This document shows positions 35,618 to 44,505 of a stretch of DNA of 64,000 nucleotides, piece after piece; the stretch's first letter is position 1; every line of letters begins with the position of its first letter. Source of the DNA: Halobacillus faecis (GTDB lineage: Bacteria; Bacillota; Bacilli; Bacillales; Halobacillaceae); the NCBI RefSeq assembly GCF_007991335.1, contig NZ_BJYD01000024.1:62001-126000 (forward strand), in the 5' to 3' direction. The position numbers were made by a program, and so were the translations under genes. Below the pieces are notes generated by a model. It was not told where the DNA came from and did no database searches. It worked only from the letters and a program-made list of their open reading frames with translations.

Positions 35618-36508
35618 TTATCCCTTCGTTTTCTTCCCTTTCAACAAATCCATGACGTCGGTAATTTCATGAAAGTACTCGGAGGCCTTGTCCCATTGTT
35701 CTGTGACGACATTGACGAAAAGAATGTCGATCATATGTAACTGGGCAAGACGGGAAGATGTAGCTCCACTTCGAAATGGTGCAGGGATCTCCCTTGAAGC
35801 GGAAATGTACAACGATACATCCGCATGTTCTGTAACAGGAGACTGGCCATAACGTGTCAAACTAATGGTGCGCGCTCCCTTTTTCTTTGCAATTTCCATA
35901 ATCTTCGCTGTTTCATAGGTTTCACCGGAAAAAGAGATGCCAAAGACGACATCATTCTCCGTTACGTTGGCAATGTTCATCGCCGCGTTATGCATATCTG
36001 TAAAAGCAGAGGTCGGCTTGTTCATCCGTAAAAACTTCTGTTGGGCATCCTGAGCGATAATCCCCGACGCTCCTACACCGAAAAAGTGAATGGCACCCGC
36101 TTCGTTCAACAGCTTCACCGCTTCCGATAACGTTCGGTAATCCACCATTTCCGTCGTTTCACGGATCGCCTGCAGACTGTTGCTCGTTATTTTTTCAACA
36201 ATGGAATCGGAAGGCTCTCCCGGTTGAATGTCCCGATACCTCGCCTCTGGTTTCTTTTGCAAATCCCCGGAGATCCTTAATTTCAATTCCTGCAGCCCCT
36301 TCAGGCCAAGAGACTTGCACAACCGGATGACAGCCGCGCTGCTTGTGGAGCTCAGTTCGCCGAGCTGTGTCGCCGTACAGTGGATCGCTTCATGAGGCTG
36401 ATCCAAAATGAATTCGGCGATCTTTTTTTCAGAAGGCGGAAGCTTATCTTTCATTTCATTTAAAATGACAAGACCGCCGGTTAGAGAATTCTTCATTTGT
36501 TTCACCAC
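35618..36508 (-). CDS. RpiR-family (MurR-like) regulator
   Basis: A 296-residue regulator with an N-terminal RpiR helix-turn-helix (AEFILDQPHEAIHCTATQLGELS, SSAAVIRLCKSLGLKGLQELK) and a C-terminal SIS domain (about 120-250; IHFFGVGASGIIAQD) that senses a phosphosugar. In MurR the ligand is MurNAc 6-phosphate. GTG start at 36508 with an AAAGGATAAG site. It is inside the operon next to MurQ and the transporter, so autoregulation is likely. Confidence 0.8.
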   Translation of the reverse strand: MVKQMKNSLTGGLVILNEMKDKLPPSEKKIAEFILDQPHEAIHCTATQLGELSSTSSAAVIRLCKSLGLKGLQELKLRISGDLQKKPEARYRDIQPGEPSDSIVEKITSNSLQAIRETTEMVDYRTLSEAVKLLNEAGAIHFFGVGASGIIAQDAQQKFLRMNKPTSAFTDMHNAAMNIANVTENDVVFGISFSGETYETAKIMEIAKKKGARTISLTRYGQSPVTEHADVSLYISASREIPAPFRSGATSSRLAQLHMIDILFVNVVTEQWDKASEYFHEITDVMDLLKGKKTKG

Positions 36509-36510
36509 AC

Positions 36511-37347
36511 TTATCCTTTAATGGCTCCTTCAGTCATTCCTTTAACAATTCGGCGTTGGAAAATCGCATACAAAACGATGACCGGTACGATGGCAATGAC
36601 AAGGCTCGCAAACAGCGTTCCCCATGCATTCGTATATTGTGTTTCATTACTAATATAATCAATCGCAAGAGCAAGCGTATAGTTTTCCTCCGATTGCAGG
36701 AAGATGAGCGCCATAAAATACTCATTCCAAAACTGAATCATATTCATAATCGTAACGGTAATGATCCCGGTTGTCGAAAGTGGCGTAATGATTTTCCACA
36801 GGATGCCGTACGGCGACATTCCATCGATCGCAGCCGCTTCTTCAAGAGATTTTGGAATCGTTGCCATGAAACTCGTCAAAACGAAAATACTGAACGGTAG
36901 TTGGCTGACCGCATAAACAATACTGAGTCCCAAAATGTTATCCAACAGATTCAGCTGCATCAGTAGGAAGAACAACGGAATCCAGCCGAGGACCATCGGA
37001 ATCATCATCGCTGAAATATACAGTGTGAACAACAAGCGGTTCCCACGAAAACGCATGCGTTCTAACGCATAAGACGTCGGAATCGCCATCGCAAGGGTCA
37101 GGGTTGCTCCAAGACCGGTGACGATGAAACTGTTGAACACACTCGCATCGATATTGTAGTTGCTCCACGCATCGACGAAGTTACTGAAACTGAACGATTC
37201 CGGCAGCCCCCATGGATTGGCGTAAATTTCTGCGTTGGATTTGAATGCCCCCAACACCATCCAGAAAATCGGATATAAGACGGCCAGAGACCAGATGATC
37301 AATGGGATACGTACAATCGTCCTTGAAAAAATACTCCCTTTTTGCAC
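36511..37347 (-). CDS. Sugar ABC transporter permease (MalG-type), MurNAc operon
   Basis: A 278-residue permease with six predicted helices and the EAA loop SLEEAAAIDGMSPYGILWKIITPLS. GTG start at 37347 after GGAGGGGAATAGA. C-terminal KGMTEGAIKG is typical of CUT1 permeases. Paired with the 37367 gene; no ATPase gene in the cluster, so a shared MsmX-type ATPase is likely. Confidence 0.9.
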   Translation of the reverse strand: MQKGSIFSRTIVRIPLIIWSLAVLYPIFWMVLGAFKSNAEIYANPWGLPESFSFSNFVDAWSNYNIDASVFNSFIVTGLGATLTLAMAIPTSYALERMRFRGNRLLFTLYISAMMIPMVLGWIPLFFLLMQLNLLDNILGLSIVYAVSQLPFSIFVLTSFMATIPKSLEEAAAIDGMSPYGILWKIITPLSTTGIITVTIMNMIQFWNEYFMALIFLQSEENYTLALAIDYISNETQYTNAWGTLFASLVIAIVPVIVLYAIFQRRIVKGMTEGAIKG

Positions 37348-37366
37348 TCTATTCCCCTCCTGTCTG

Positions 37367-38260
37367 TTAATACTCCACTTTCTCTCTTCTCATCAGGAAC
37401 TGCATAATCAAAACGGTCAAGAGAGACAAAATTAAAATCATAACCCCGATCGTCGCCCCGTACCCAAAATTGTATTTGACGAAAGCCTGTTCATATAAAT
37501 AGGAACCCATCACGTGTGTCGAATTGTTCGGGCCACCTTTGGTCATGACCTGGACGATAATGAAGGATCCGTTCAAGGTCGTAATGATGATGTACAAAAT
37601 GGAGATCTTAATTTGTGGCCAGATCAGCGGTAAAGTCACTTTCCAAAACTGCTGCCACTCGGTCGCCCCATCGATTTCTGCTGCTTCATAATAACTTTTC
37701 GATATGTTGGAAATCCCGCCCATCAGCATGAGCATAAACAATCCGATTCCTGCCCAGACAGAAGGTAATACAAGACTTGGCAACGCCCAGTCTTCACTCC
37801 CGAGCCATGGTCGCGTCCAGCTCTCAAGACCAATCAATTCGAGGCCTGAGTTTACTAAACCGAGACTTGGATTATAGATGAACATCCACAAAATCCCGAT
37901 GACGACGACGGACATGATATTGGGAAAGAAGAAGACAATTCGGTAAAACGGCGCCTCCTTAATCTTCATTTGAGTTAAGGCTACCGCAAAAAAGGTTGAT
38001 AGAATCATGATGCCGAACACTTTTGTAATGACAAGGAAGTAATCATGCCAGATCGTACTTGGGATAATATCATCGCTGAATAACCGACGGTAATTATCAA
38101 AACCTACGAACTCGGCGAGTGAAGATGCCCCCGACCATTTGAAAAAGGAATAATAAAGACCATTGAACAAGGGGTACAACGTGAACACGGCAAACAATAG
38201 GAATGTCGGAACAAGACAGAAGGCAAGGAACAAGTTCCGTTGTCGTTTGGACTGGACCAT
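37367..38260 (-). CDS. Sugar ABC transporter permease (MalF-type), MurNAc operon
   Basis: A 297-residue CUT1 permease with six helices and the EAA loop SYYEAAEIDGATEWQQFWKVTLPL near residue 205. ATG at 38260 with AGAGGTGG. It lies between the binding-protein gene, separated by a hairpin, and the second permease. Together they import the ligand of the 38406 lipoprotein. Confidence 0.9.
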   Translation of the reverse strand: MVQSKRQRNLFLAFCLVPTFLLFAVFTLYPLFNGLYYSFFKWSGASSLAEFVGFDNYRRLFSDDIIPSTIWHDYFLVITKVFGIMILSTFFAVALTQMKIKEAPFYRIVFFFPNIMSVVVIGILWMFIYNPSLGLVNSGLELIGLESWTRPWLGSEDWALPSLVLPSVWAGIGLFMLMLMGGISNISKSYYEAAEIDGATEWQQFWKVTLPLIWPQIKISILYIIITTLNGSFIIVQVMTKGGPNNSTHVMGSYLYEQAFVKYNFGYGATIGVMILILSLLTVLIMQFLMRREKVEY

Positions 38261-38360
38261 TTACAACCACCTCTTTTTCTAGTTTGAATATGTTTTTACT
38301 AGCATAAGTCAAGCAACAGCAGGATGACTTTCCCGCGGTTGATTGGCTTATGCCTTTAAG

Positions 38361-38397
38361 AAAAATGGAATGTGAAGACGTCCGCCTCCACATTCCA
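38361..38397 (-). terminator. Intra-operon hairpin after the binding-protein gene (MurNAc operon)
   Basis: TGGAATGTG and CACATTCCA arms with a longer loop, followed by TTTTTCTT on the minus strand. It probably lowers permease expression. Confidence 0.65.
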
Positions 38398-38405
38398 CTT
38401 GTTCT

Positions 38406-39788
38406 TTACTCCAAACTGCTGCGGTATTCCGCTGCCGCTTGTTCAGCTTCCTCGACGAACTCTTCGGCTGTAATGTTACCGAGCATCAAAGAAACGAGCG
38501 AGTTGCTGATCGGCGTTTCAAGCTCTGAACTCATCGGGTGTGGCTTTTGGTAAATCTGGACTTGCTCAGGATCATTGATCATCTGGTTCGCATCAATCAA
38601 GAATGAAGGAACTTCCTCACTGGAAGCAAGGTCGACTCCTTGCAAGTTCATGATCGCTCCCGTATGTTCAGAGAAACTCTTCGCATATTCTTTTGTGAAA
38701 ACAAATTCGACAAATGCTTTTGCTGCTTCTGGATTTTCTGCTTTTTCCGCAATGGCTAGTGGACGCAAGTCTGGAACAATCGCAGCTGGTTCACCTTCAT
38801 CCTGCATCGGAGAAGGAATGAATCCATATTCGAAGTCTTCCGGCGTATCATTCGCCATTTCATTCGGCAGCCAGAAACCGACTGGAATGAATGCATTGTC
38901 ATGAAGCAGGAAGTTCATTTGGGACTGTGTATGGTTCAACGCACCAAAACCGGAATCAATCATGCCTTCTTGCTGCATCTGCTCCACTTTTTTCATGACA
39001 TTAAGGACAGGTTCACTCGTCCAGGCACCTTCTGCACCTGTAATGACGTCATTAAGTAACTCGTCGCCACCAGCTGCACCAAAGGCAGGGTAAAGCATGC
39101 CGCGTAGGAAGTAGTATGGATATTGGCCTGTCGTTACGAAAGGTTCAATACCTTCATCTTCTTTGATTTGACTCATCGTATCCATGAAGCTCGGGAAGTC
39201 TTTCGGTACATCCCAATTGTTTTCTTCAAACCAGGCATTGTCATACCATGTGCCCCAAGTATCAAAGACAAGTGGTAAGCTGTAGATCTCTCCATCGTAT
39301 TTAGCAGGGTCAACAATGAAACTTTCACCTAGAGCGGAGCCATCTTCAAGCTCAACGCCGCTCAACCATTCCGTCAAGTTCATAAGCTGACCATCTTCAA
39401 CCATCTGTGTTTCACTAGAACCGGCACCATCAATATAGACGACATCAGGTGGATCATCGGATACCCAGCGTGAACGCATTTCTTCATTAATATTAGGTCC
39501 TGCATGTTCCGTGATCGAAACATCCGGATATTCTTCCTGGAAATCAGCAATGACTTCTTTCCACCAAGAATCTCCATAACCACCGACAAAGTACTGAATT
39601 TCAAGCTCTCCCGAAACTTCACCGGATTCACCAGATTCCGAAGACCCCTCAGAACTGGACTCTTCCTCTGTGCCCTCGCTGTCCGTTTCTTCCGTCCCTG
39701 CTCCTGGTGCACAACCGACCAACAACAAGAAAGCGAACAAAACCGCCATCATCAACCAAGCAGATGTTTTCCGCCACATGTTCAACAT
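38406..39788 (-). CDS. Sugar-binding lipoprotein (CUT1), MurNAc operon
   Basis: A 460-residue binding protein. The signal peptide ends in the lipobox LLVGC (Cys26), followed by a very acidic Glu/Ser linker (about 30-60), then a family 1 solute-binding domain (LEIQYFVGGYGDSWWKEVIADF; WVSDDPPDVVYIDGAG). Start ATG at 39788 with AAGGGGGAG. Context with MurQ and a BadF-type kinase suggests N-acetylmuramic acid or muropeptide-derived sugar as ligand. Other amino sugars are possible. Confidence 0.85.
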   Translation of the reverse strand: MLNMWRKTSAWLMMAVLFAFLLLVGCAPGAGTEETDSEGTEEESSSEGSSESGESGEVSGELEIQYFVGGYGDSWWKEVIADFQEEYPDVSITEHAGPNINEEMRSRWVSDDPPDVVYIDGAGSSETQMVEDGQLMNLTEWLSGVELEDGSALGESFIVDPAKYDGEIYSLPLVFDTWGTWYDNAWFEENNWDVPKDFPSFMDTMSQIKEDEGIEPFVTTGQYPYYFLRGMLYPAFGAAGGDELLNDVITGAEGAWTSEPVLNVMKKVEQMQQEGMIDSGFGALNHTQSQMNFLLHDNAFIPVGFWLPNEMANDTPEDFEYGFIPSPMQDEGEPAAIVPDLRPLAIAEKAENPEAAKAFVEFVFTKEYAKSFSEHTGAIMNLQGVDLASSEEVPSFLIDANQMINDPEQVQIYQKPHPMSSELETPISNSLVSLMLGNITAEEFVEEAEQAAAEYRSSLE

Positions 39789-39848
39789 AAGCTCCCCCTT
39801 TTTGATTGAGTAATTTATTTGAAACCATGCAAAATGGTCTTCAAATCG

Positions 39849-40751
39849 TTAAGATTCATCCATGGCCTTTCTCAAATTGCTCTCATTCGCCTGAAGCATT
39901 TGTTTTGCTTCCTCATAAGAAACGCTCCGCTTCAGCATGACGATCGCCGGCTTCACTTGCAGCTTCGCTCTTTTCAACGTATCCTCCGCTTCCTCATAAG
40001 TCGCTGAGGTACATTCCATCAAAATGCTTTTGGCTCGTTCTCTCAATTTATGGTTGCTTGCATGAACGTCCACCATCAAATTTTCATAGACCTTTCCGAG
40101 TTTGACCATTGCCGTCGTGCTCATCATGTTCAACACCATTTTGTGAGCCGTCGCCGCTTTCAACCGTGTCGAACCTGTCAAAACCTCAGGTCCGACCACA
40201 ACCTCGATGGGGCAATCGGCATAATCACTGATTTCGGAACGATGGTTGCAGGATAAAGAGATGGTATAAGCCCCGACCGAGCGTGCGTGTCTAAGAGCGC
40301 CTATCGGATAAGGAGTCCGGCCACTCGCCGTAATCCCGACCACGATATCGTCTGAGGTGAGTTTTTTTGTTTTCAAATCTGTTTCTCCTTGAGCTGCATC
40401 GTCTTCGGAATTCTCTTTTGCTTTCGTAAACGCAGAGCCGCCACCCGCCATCACAGCTTGAACCATATCAGGATCCACCTGGAAAGTCGGCGGACATTCA
40501 GATGCGTCCAAAATGCCGAGACGACCGCTCGTACCCGCTCCTACATAAAAGAGTCGCCCTCCTTTTTTCAACGAAGCGGAAATATGGTCCACTGCTTTTG
40601 TAATCGCCGGCAAAACTCGTTTGACAGCTTCTGCAACTTTGTGATCTTCTTCATTCATGACTTTCAAGATTTCCGATGTGGTCATCTCATCCATGTTTTT
40701 TGTTCGTTCATTTCGTTGCTCTGTTGTTAGGAACGTCAAGGAATTCGTCAC
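39849..40751 (-). CDS. murQ: N-acetylmuramic acid 6-phosphate etherase
   Basis: MurQ cleaves the lactyl ether of MurNAc 6-phosphate, giving GlcNAc 6-phosphate and D-lactate in the cytoplasm. The 300-residue SIS-domain protein has the family hallmarks YVGAGTSGRLGILDASECPPTF and ASGRTPYPIGAL, with conserved Glu and substrate-binding Ser residues, plus the LTTEQRNERT start. GTG at 40751 has an AAAGGTGG site 6 nt upstream; four codons further up are also open. It follows the kinase gene by 18 nt and precedes the transporter, forming the core of a MurNAc salvage operon. Confidence 0.92.
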   Translation of the reverse strand: MTNSLTFLTTEQRNERTKNMDEMTTSEILKVMNEEDHKVAEAVKRVLPAITKAVDHISASLKKGGRLFYVGAGTSGRLGILDASECPPTFQVDPDMVQAVMAGGGSAFTKAKENSEDDAAQGETDLKTKKLTSDDIVVGITASGRTPYPIGALRHARSVGAYTISLSCNHRSEISDYADCPIEVVVGPEVLTGSTRLKAATAHKMVLNMMSTTAMVKLGKVYENLMVDVHASNHKLRERAKSILMECTSATYEEAEDTLKRAKLQVKPAIVMLKRSVSYEEAKQMLQANESNLRKAMDES

Positions 40752-40769
40752 CTTTGGCACCACCTTTGA

Positions 40770-41714
40770 TTAATTTTCAGGAATTGCTAACAGCGCTGCT
40801 CCAAACTCAGGTGGAGCATAAGGCTCTCTATATACACCTAACCTTTTTGTTTCGATCTGCTGGATGAAATGCTGTTTCAGAACTTTTGAGTGCTTGAAAA
40901 TAGACCCAGCTGCTGTAATGGTTGTATCTCCTTTAAAACCGCGGCGAGCGATACTTTCTACATGTAAAACGAGCTCATCGGCTGCTTCTTTCAAAATCTT
41001 CACCGCAACTTTATCCTTTTGTTTCGACGCTTCTATGACACATGTCGCAAGCCTAGCGATCTCGTGTTTTTCATGAGGCCTCCCATAAATGTGACGGACA
41101 AGATCTTCAGGCTTATGGAGGTTTAACTTCGCTAATAGAAGAGGAGTCATAAGGGTTTCTTCTCCACGTCCATCCGCTGCCTTCGCCACATTTGATAACG
41201 CTTTCAAAGAAAGATAATATCCACTTCCTTCATCACCGATCAGATGGCCCCAGCCTCCACATTTATGGATTCCCCCTTCAAGATCGACACCAACAGCATT
41301 CGACCCTGTCCCTGAGATGACAAGTATCCCCGACTCATCTTTAAGGGAAAGCGCTCCTTTCAGCGCAGCTAAACTATCGGATCCAATAAATGAGTTTAAA
41401 TTTTCAGAAAATGATAAATTACAAAAAATATTCTGCACAATCTTCTTCATTTTATCTTCGTCCTCTGGTCTTCCAATACCAGCAAGTCCGAAGCCAATGC
41501 CTATGATTTGTGCAGAGTCTACGTTGAATGTTTGTAATCCTTTTTCAATAAGAGCCGTTAAACGATGACCCGCTTCCTCAAAACCAATCTGATGAGGGTT
41601 GGTCCCCGGCCCTTGGATGACTTTTGGTTGTTTCGGGTATGTACAATGATTTGCTTCAAGGAACAGGCACGTGGTTTTCGTCCCGCCTCCGTCTATTCCA
41701 ATCACATAGTTCAT
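40770..41714 (-). CDS. BadF/BcrA-type sugar kinase (MurNAc/GlcNAc kinase-like)
   Basis: A 314-residue actin-fold (ASKHA) kinase. Phosphate-1 motif GIDGGGTKTTC opens the protein; an ATP-binding DESGILVISGTGSNAVG and a GWGHLIGDEGSGY adenosine segment follow. MurK and NagK kinases of this family phosphorylate MurNAc and GlcNAc. As first gene of the operon before murQ it probably makes MurNAc 6-phosphate from the ABC-imported free sugar. ATG at 41714 with TTGGAGGAAATCC. Confidence 0.85.
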   Translation of the reverse strand: MNYVIGIDGGGTKTTCLFLEANHCTYPKQPKVIQGPGTNPHQIGFEEAGHRLTALIEKGLQTFNVDSAQIIGIGFGLAGIGRPEDEDKMKKIVQNIFCNLSFSENLNSFIGSDSLAALKGALSLKDESGILVISGTGSNAVGVDLEGGIHKCGGWGHLIGDEGSGYYLSLKALSNVAKAADGRGEETLMTPLLLAKLNLHKPEDLVRHIYGRPHEKHEIARLATCVIEASKQKDKVAVKILKEAADELVLHVESIARRGFKGDTTITAAGSIFKHSKVLKQHFIQQIETKRLGVYREPYAPPEFGAALLAIPEN

Positions 41715-41742
41715 GGATTTCCTCCAAATCTTTGTTGGCTTT

Positions 41743-41771
41743 ATTATAGAATTTTTGAATTTTTATGTCAA
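41743..41771 (-). promoter_or_regulatory. Promoter of the MurNAc operon
   Basis: A perfect consensus SigA promoter on the minus strand: TTGACA (41766-41771), 17-nt spacer and TATAAT (41743-41748). The spacer holds a tandem 8-bp repeat (AAAAATTC twice), a candidate RpiR/MurR operator. Such a consensus promoter implies tight repression. Confidence 0.8.
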
Positions 41772-41949
41772 CATATGTTTTAAAAATTTGTAATTATATT
41801 TCAGTTAGACACAATATGGTACTAATTGTAAGTCATGAATAACTTAATGAAATACGGACAACTTGTGGAGAAAACCTTACTAAAAAGAAACACTAGAATG
41901 AAGCTAAATTTATTGATTGTAATATGATAATATGATCAGTTTTGTTTAA

Positions 41950-42039
41950 GAGGAGGAAACAGGATACAGTACAAATTATGATAGAGATATCGAGGACGGA
42001 GGTTTCTTCCTTGGAGATGTGAATTATACGATTGGGTAA
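41950..42039 (+). pseudogene. Possible gene fragment with no start codon
   Basis: A 29-codon open frame between two stops reads like protein (YDRDIEDGGFFLGDVNYTIG) but has no start codon. It lies directly beside a GAGGAGG stretch. It may be a decayed remnant. Weak evidence. Confidence 0.2.
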
Positions 42040-42076
42040 GCGGGGAAAGATTGTTGGTGAGGTAAACTTATAAAAT

Positions 42077-42184
42077 ATGAAAGTATTAAATGCTATTGAA
42101 TTAGGAGGGTCTTATATGGGTGAAAACACAGCTAAAAAAATGAAAAAACTCCGCCTTTTCACAACGGAGTTTTTCATTTTTTAA
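42077..42184 (+). CDS. Candidate 35-codon small ORF
   Basis: The frame starts at ATG 42077; an inner ATG at 42116 is preceded by TTAGGAGGGTCTTAT, an excellent ribosome site, giving a 22-residue peptide (MGENTAKKMKKLRLF...). The last third lies inside a terminator stem. It could be a leader or signalling peptide, or the stub of a lost gene. Only the Shine-Dalgarno site supports it. Confidence 0.25.
   Translation: MKVLNAIELGGSYMGENTAKKMKKLRLFTTEFFIF
42143..42180 (-). terminator. Bidirectional terminator at the end of the exopolysaccharide operon
   Basis: AAAAACTCCG and CGGAGTTTTT arms with an 11-nt loop. T-runs lie on both strands; on the minus strand it follows the deacetylase gene. Confidence 0.8.
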
Positions 42185-42185
42185 T

Positions 42186-42200
42186 GTGTTTTTGTTGAGT
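42186..42200. repeat. 15-bp direct repeat, left copy
   Basis: GTGTTTTTGTTGAGT is identical to 45718-45732. The two copies bracket the three-gene exopolysaccharide operon and its promoter region. Confidence 0.75.
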
Positions 42201-42236
42201 TATCTTTCCATGTATATAAATCGGAGTGGGGCTTCT

Positions 42237-43157
42237 TTAAGGGTTTATTTTTTCGCGAAAATCTCTCAAGTTATCTGTTGGAAGGATACCTATCCTGGGA
42301 ATTTCGTATCTACTCTCACCAGGCCTAGCTACACCTTCTACCACCGTAAACGCCATGCTATATCCTGATTTATTCAAAACTTCAATAGCTTCTGTCCCGT
42401 ATTCACCGTAAGGGTAAGCAAATGCTTTATGGCTGATGTTCAGATTGGTATCACTGCGGTTTAAGTCTCTTTCAATCTCCGTCTTGCTCCTTGTCACCAA
42501 GAATGCTCCACCCTCAGGTGCCCTTTGGTGAAAGTTGTAGGTGTGGCTTTGAAATTCAAATACTCCACAGCTCTCATTTAGGTCTCTTAAACTCAAGTAT
42601 TGACCTTGCTCGACTTTAAATGGTTCATCATCGCTAGTAATCTTACTGGTAATTAAGAAATTCACTGCTGTAAATCCAAACTTATCCAGTACTGGAAAAG
42701 CCACATGGAAATTATCTTTGAAACCATCATCGAATGTAAGAAGTACGCTCTTCTCTGGGACTTCTATATCCTTATCTACAAAACCCTCAAATTCCCTTAA
42801 AGTTAATATAGTAAAACCCTCATTGTACAAAAATTCCATCTGGGATTGGAATTCCTTCTCCAAGACTATCGTGGTATAAAGATTCCCTTCTTCATCATAA
42901 TGAATTGGCTCTAAGTCTTCCTCGGCGATAATCCTATGGTACATTAAAACAGGTACGCCTTTAGCAGCACGATCTATGTTAAAGGTGCGGACATCTTCAG
43001 TCCACTTTTGACATGATTGAATGTCAAAGGATTGGTCTTCCGGGAAATGTGTTGTCGAAGAAGCACCCGAAAATTGGTCGACATAAAAAATGATGACTGA
43101 GGAAAATATGCAAATAAACGATAAAGTGAATAGAATATTTGATCCGTATTTTTTCAT
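42237..43157 (-). CDS. Membrane-anchored polysaccharide deacetylase (IcaB/PgaB-like)
   Basis: A 306-residue protein: one N-terminal helix (ILFTLSFICIFSSVIIFYV), an extracellular stretch, then a NodB-type deacetylase domain (about 65-300) starting VPVLMYHRI with the metal motif LTFDDGF and the HxxxH motif SHTYNFH. It removes acetyl groups from an extracellular N-acetylated polymer, likely the product of the adjacent synthase. ATG at 43157 with AGGATGGTG is preferred over the long frame that overlaps the synthase gene. Confidence 0.8.
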   Translation of the reverse strand: MKKYGSNILFTLSFICIFSSVIIFYVDQFSGASSTTHFPEDQSFDIQSCQKWTEDVRTFNIDRAAKGVPVLMYHRIIAEEDLEPIHYDEEGNLYTTIVLEKEFQSQMEFLYNEGFTILTLREFEGFVDKDIEVPEKSVLLTFDDGFKDNFHVAFPVLDKFGFTAVNFLITSKITSDDEPFKVEQGQYLSLRDLNESCGVFEFQSHTYNFHQRAPEGGAFLVTRSKTEIERDLNRSDTNLNISHKAFAYPYGEYGTEAIEVLNKSGYSMAFTVVEGVARPGESRYEIPRIGILPTDNLRDFREKINP

Positions 43158-43170
43158 ACTCACCATCCTA

Positions 43171-44505
43171 TTAGTCAAAGGTCTGATAACTAACTCCAAC
43201 TCTTCTTGAAACATTCCACCCTTTACGGTTTTTAAAGTATAAAATCGTCCCTGAGATGACGAATAGTAAACCAAGAAGGCGATAAGTAACAATTTCTAGC
43301 GGTATAAATACAGCCAACCTTCCATAATCCTTACTTTTGTAACGGATATCGAATCTTCCTCCAATTAGTAAAGCGGCTATGCTCTGATAACAAGCTAAAA
43401 TAAATGTGAATGTAAGCAACATAGCAGCAATCAACAATGTTTCTGGATTCAATAATATTGTCAACGGTATGAATACCATAATAAACGCATTCAGAGTTCC
43501 CAATAATAGAGAATCTAGAATCAAGTACAATGAAGCTCTTACACCCATCTTTCGAAAAAAGGAAGTGCGATAGGTCCAAATACAATCAATAAATGCTTTT
43601 TGCCATCGAATACGCTGACTGAGAAGATCCTTAAAGGTAGAAGGACATTCTGTATAGCAAATAGCTTGGGGTACAAAGACCATCCGGCTTTTTTTATATT
43701 TCATTTTAATTAAGCGCTGCATTCGTAAAGTAATATCCATATCTTCGCCTACTGTATTTCTATAGCCCTCAGCTTCAAACAATGCTTTTTTTCTAAACGC
43801 CCCAAATGCTCCTGCTATAACAGTCATAGATTGAAATTTTGATTGGGTCCACTTGTGTAAGTAAAAGGCGGTCATATACTGTATGATTTGGTACCTTATA
43901 ATTCCTTTAGTTACAAAGCTCGGCTCAGGTTTATGATAACTGCCGCGATACCCTTGACCAATTTGCACAACACCACCCGCTGCAATAACACTTTCATCCA
44001 TAAATGATGTATTTATAGCCTTCAAAGCATTGGAGTCTAATACACTATCCGCATCTAGGGTAATCACAATATCGCTCATTGCATATTCAATCCCAGCATT
44101 CAAAGCATCAGCTTTCCCTCCATTAGATTTGTTAATAACCCTAATGTTTGGAAAATGGCTTGACCGATAAACCCCTTGAATTATCTTGTGCTTCAGCTTT
44201 CCAACCGCGCTTGAACTCTCCAATTTCAGATCTAATAGAGAGTTTAACTTTTGGAAAGTATCATCTTTTGAGCCATCATTTACAAATATGGCTTCAAAGT
44301 GGTCATACTTTAAATTTTTTATTCCGTTTAAACAGTTCTCAATAATTTTTCCTTCATTAAATGCAGGGACTATAATGGAAATAGGTTTCTCTTTTTCTGC
44401 AAACTTCACTTTGTTCTCCATTCTTACTGAAAAAATAGGTACAAAGATATAAAGGACTTGGAAAACAACAAAGAGACTAAACAGTACCAATGTCACTAGT
44501 AACAT
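43171..44505 (-). CDS. Processive family 2 glycosyltransferase (IcaA/PgaC-like)
   Basis: A 444-residue membrane synthase: N-terminal helix, GT2 domain with DGSKDD, VITLDADSVL (DxD), GEDMD and QRIRWQKAF (QxxRW), then three or four C-terminal helices. The QxxRW motif marks processive enzymes such as poly-N-acetylglucosamine, hyaluronan or cellulose synthases. The start overlaps the GH16 stop in TAATG, with GGAGGAAAAGTA upstream. Its partner deacetylase favours an N-acetylglucosamine polymer. The polymer is not known. Confidence 0.85.
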   Translation of the reverse strand: MLLVTLVLFSLFVVFQVLYIFVPIFSVRMENKVKFAEKEKPISIIVPAFNEGKIIENCLNGIKNLKYDHFEAIFVNDGSKDDTFQKLNSLLDLKLESSSAVGKLKHKIIQGVYRSSHFPNIRVINKSNGGKADALNAGIEYAMSDIVITLDADSVLDSNALKAINTSFMDESVIAAGGVVQIGQGYRGSYHKPEPSFVTKGIIRYQIIQYMTAFYLHKWTQSKFQSMTVIAGAFGAFRKKALFEAEGYRNTVGEDMDITLRMQRLIKMKYKKSRMVFVPQAICYTECPSTFKDLLSQRIRWQKAFIDCIWTYRTSFFRKMGVRASLYLILDSLLLGTLNAFIMVFIPLTILLNPETLLIAAMLLTFTFILACYQSIAALLIGGRFDIRYKSKDYGRLAVFIPLEIVTYRLLGLLFVISGTILYFKNRKGWNVSRRVGVSYQTFD

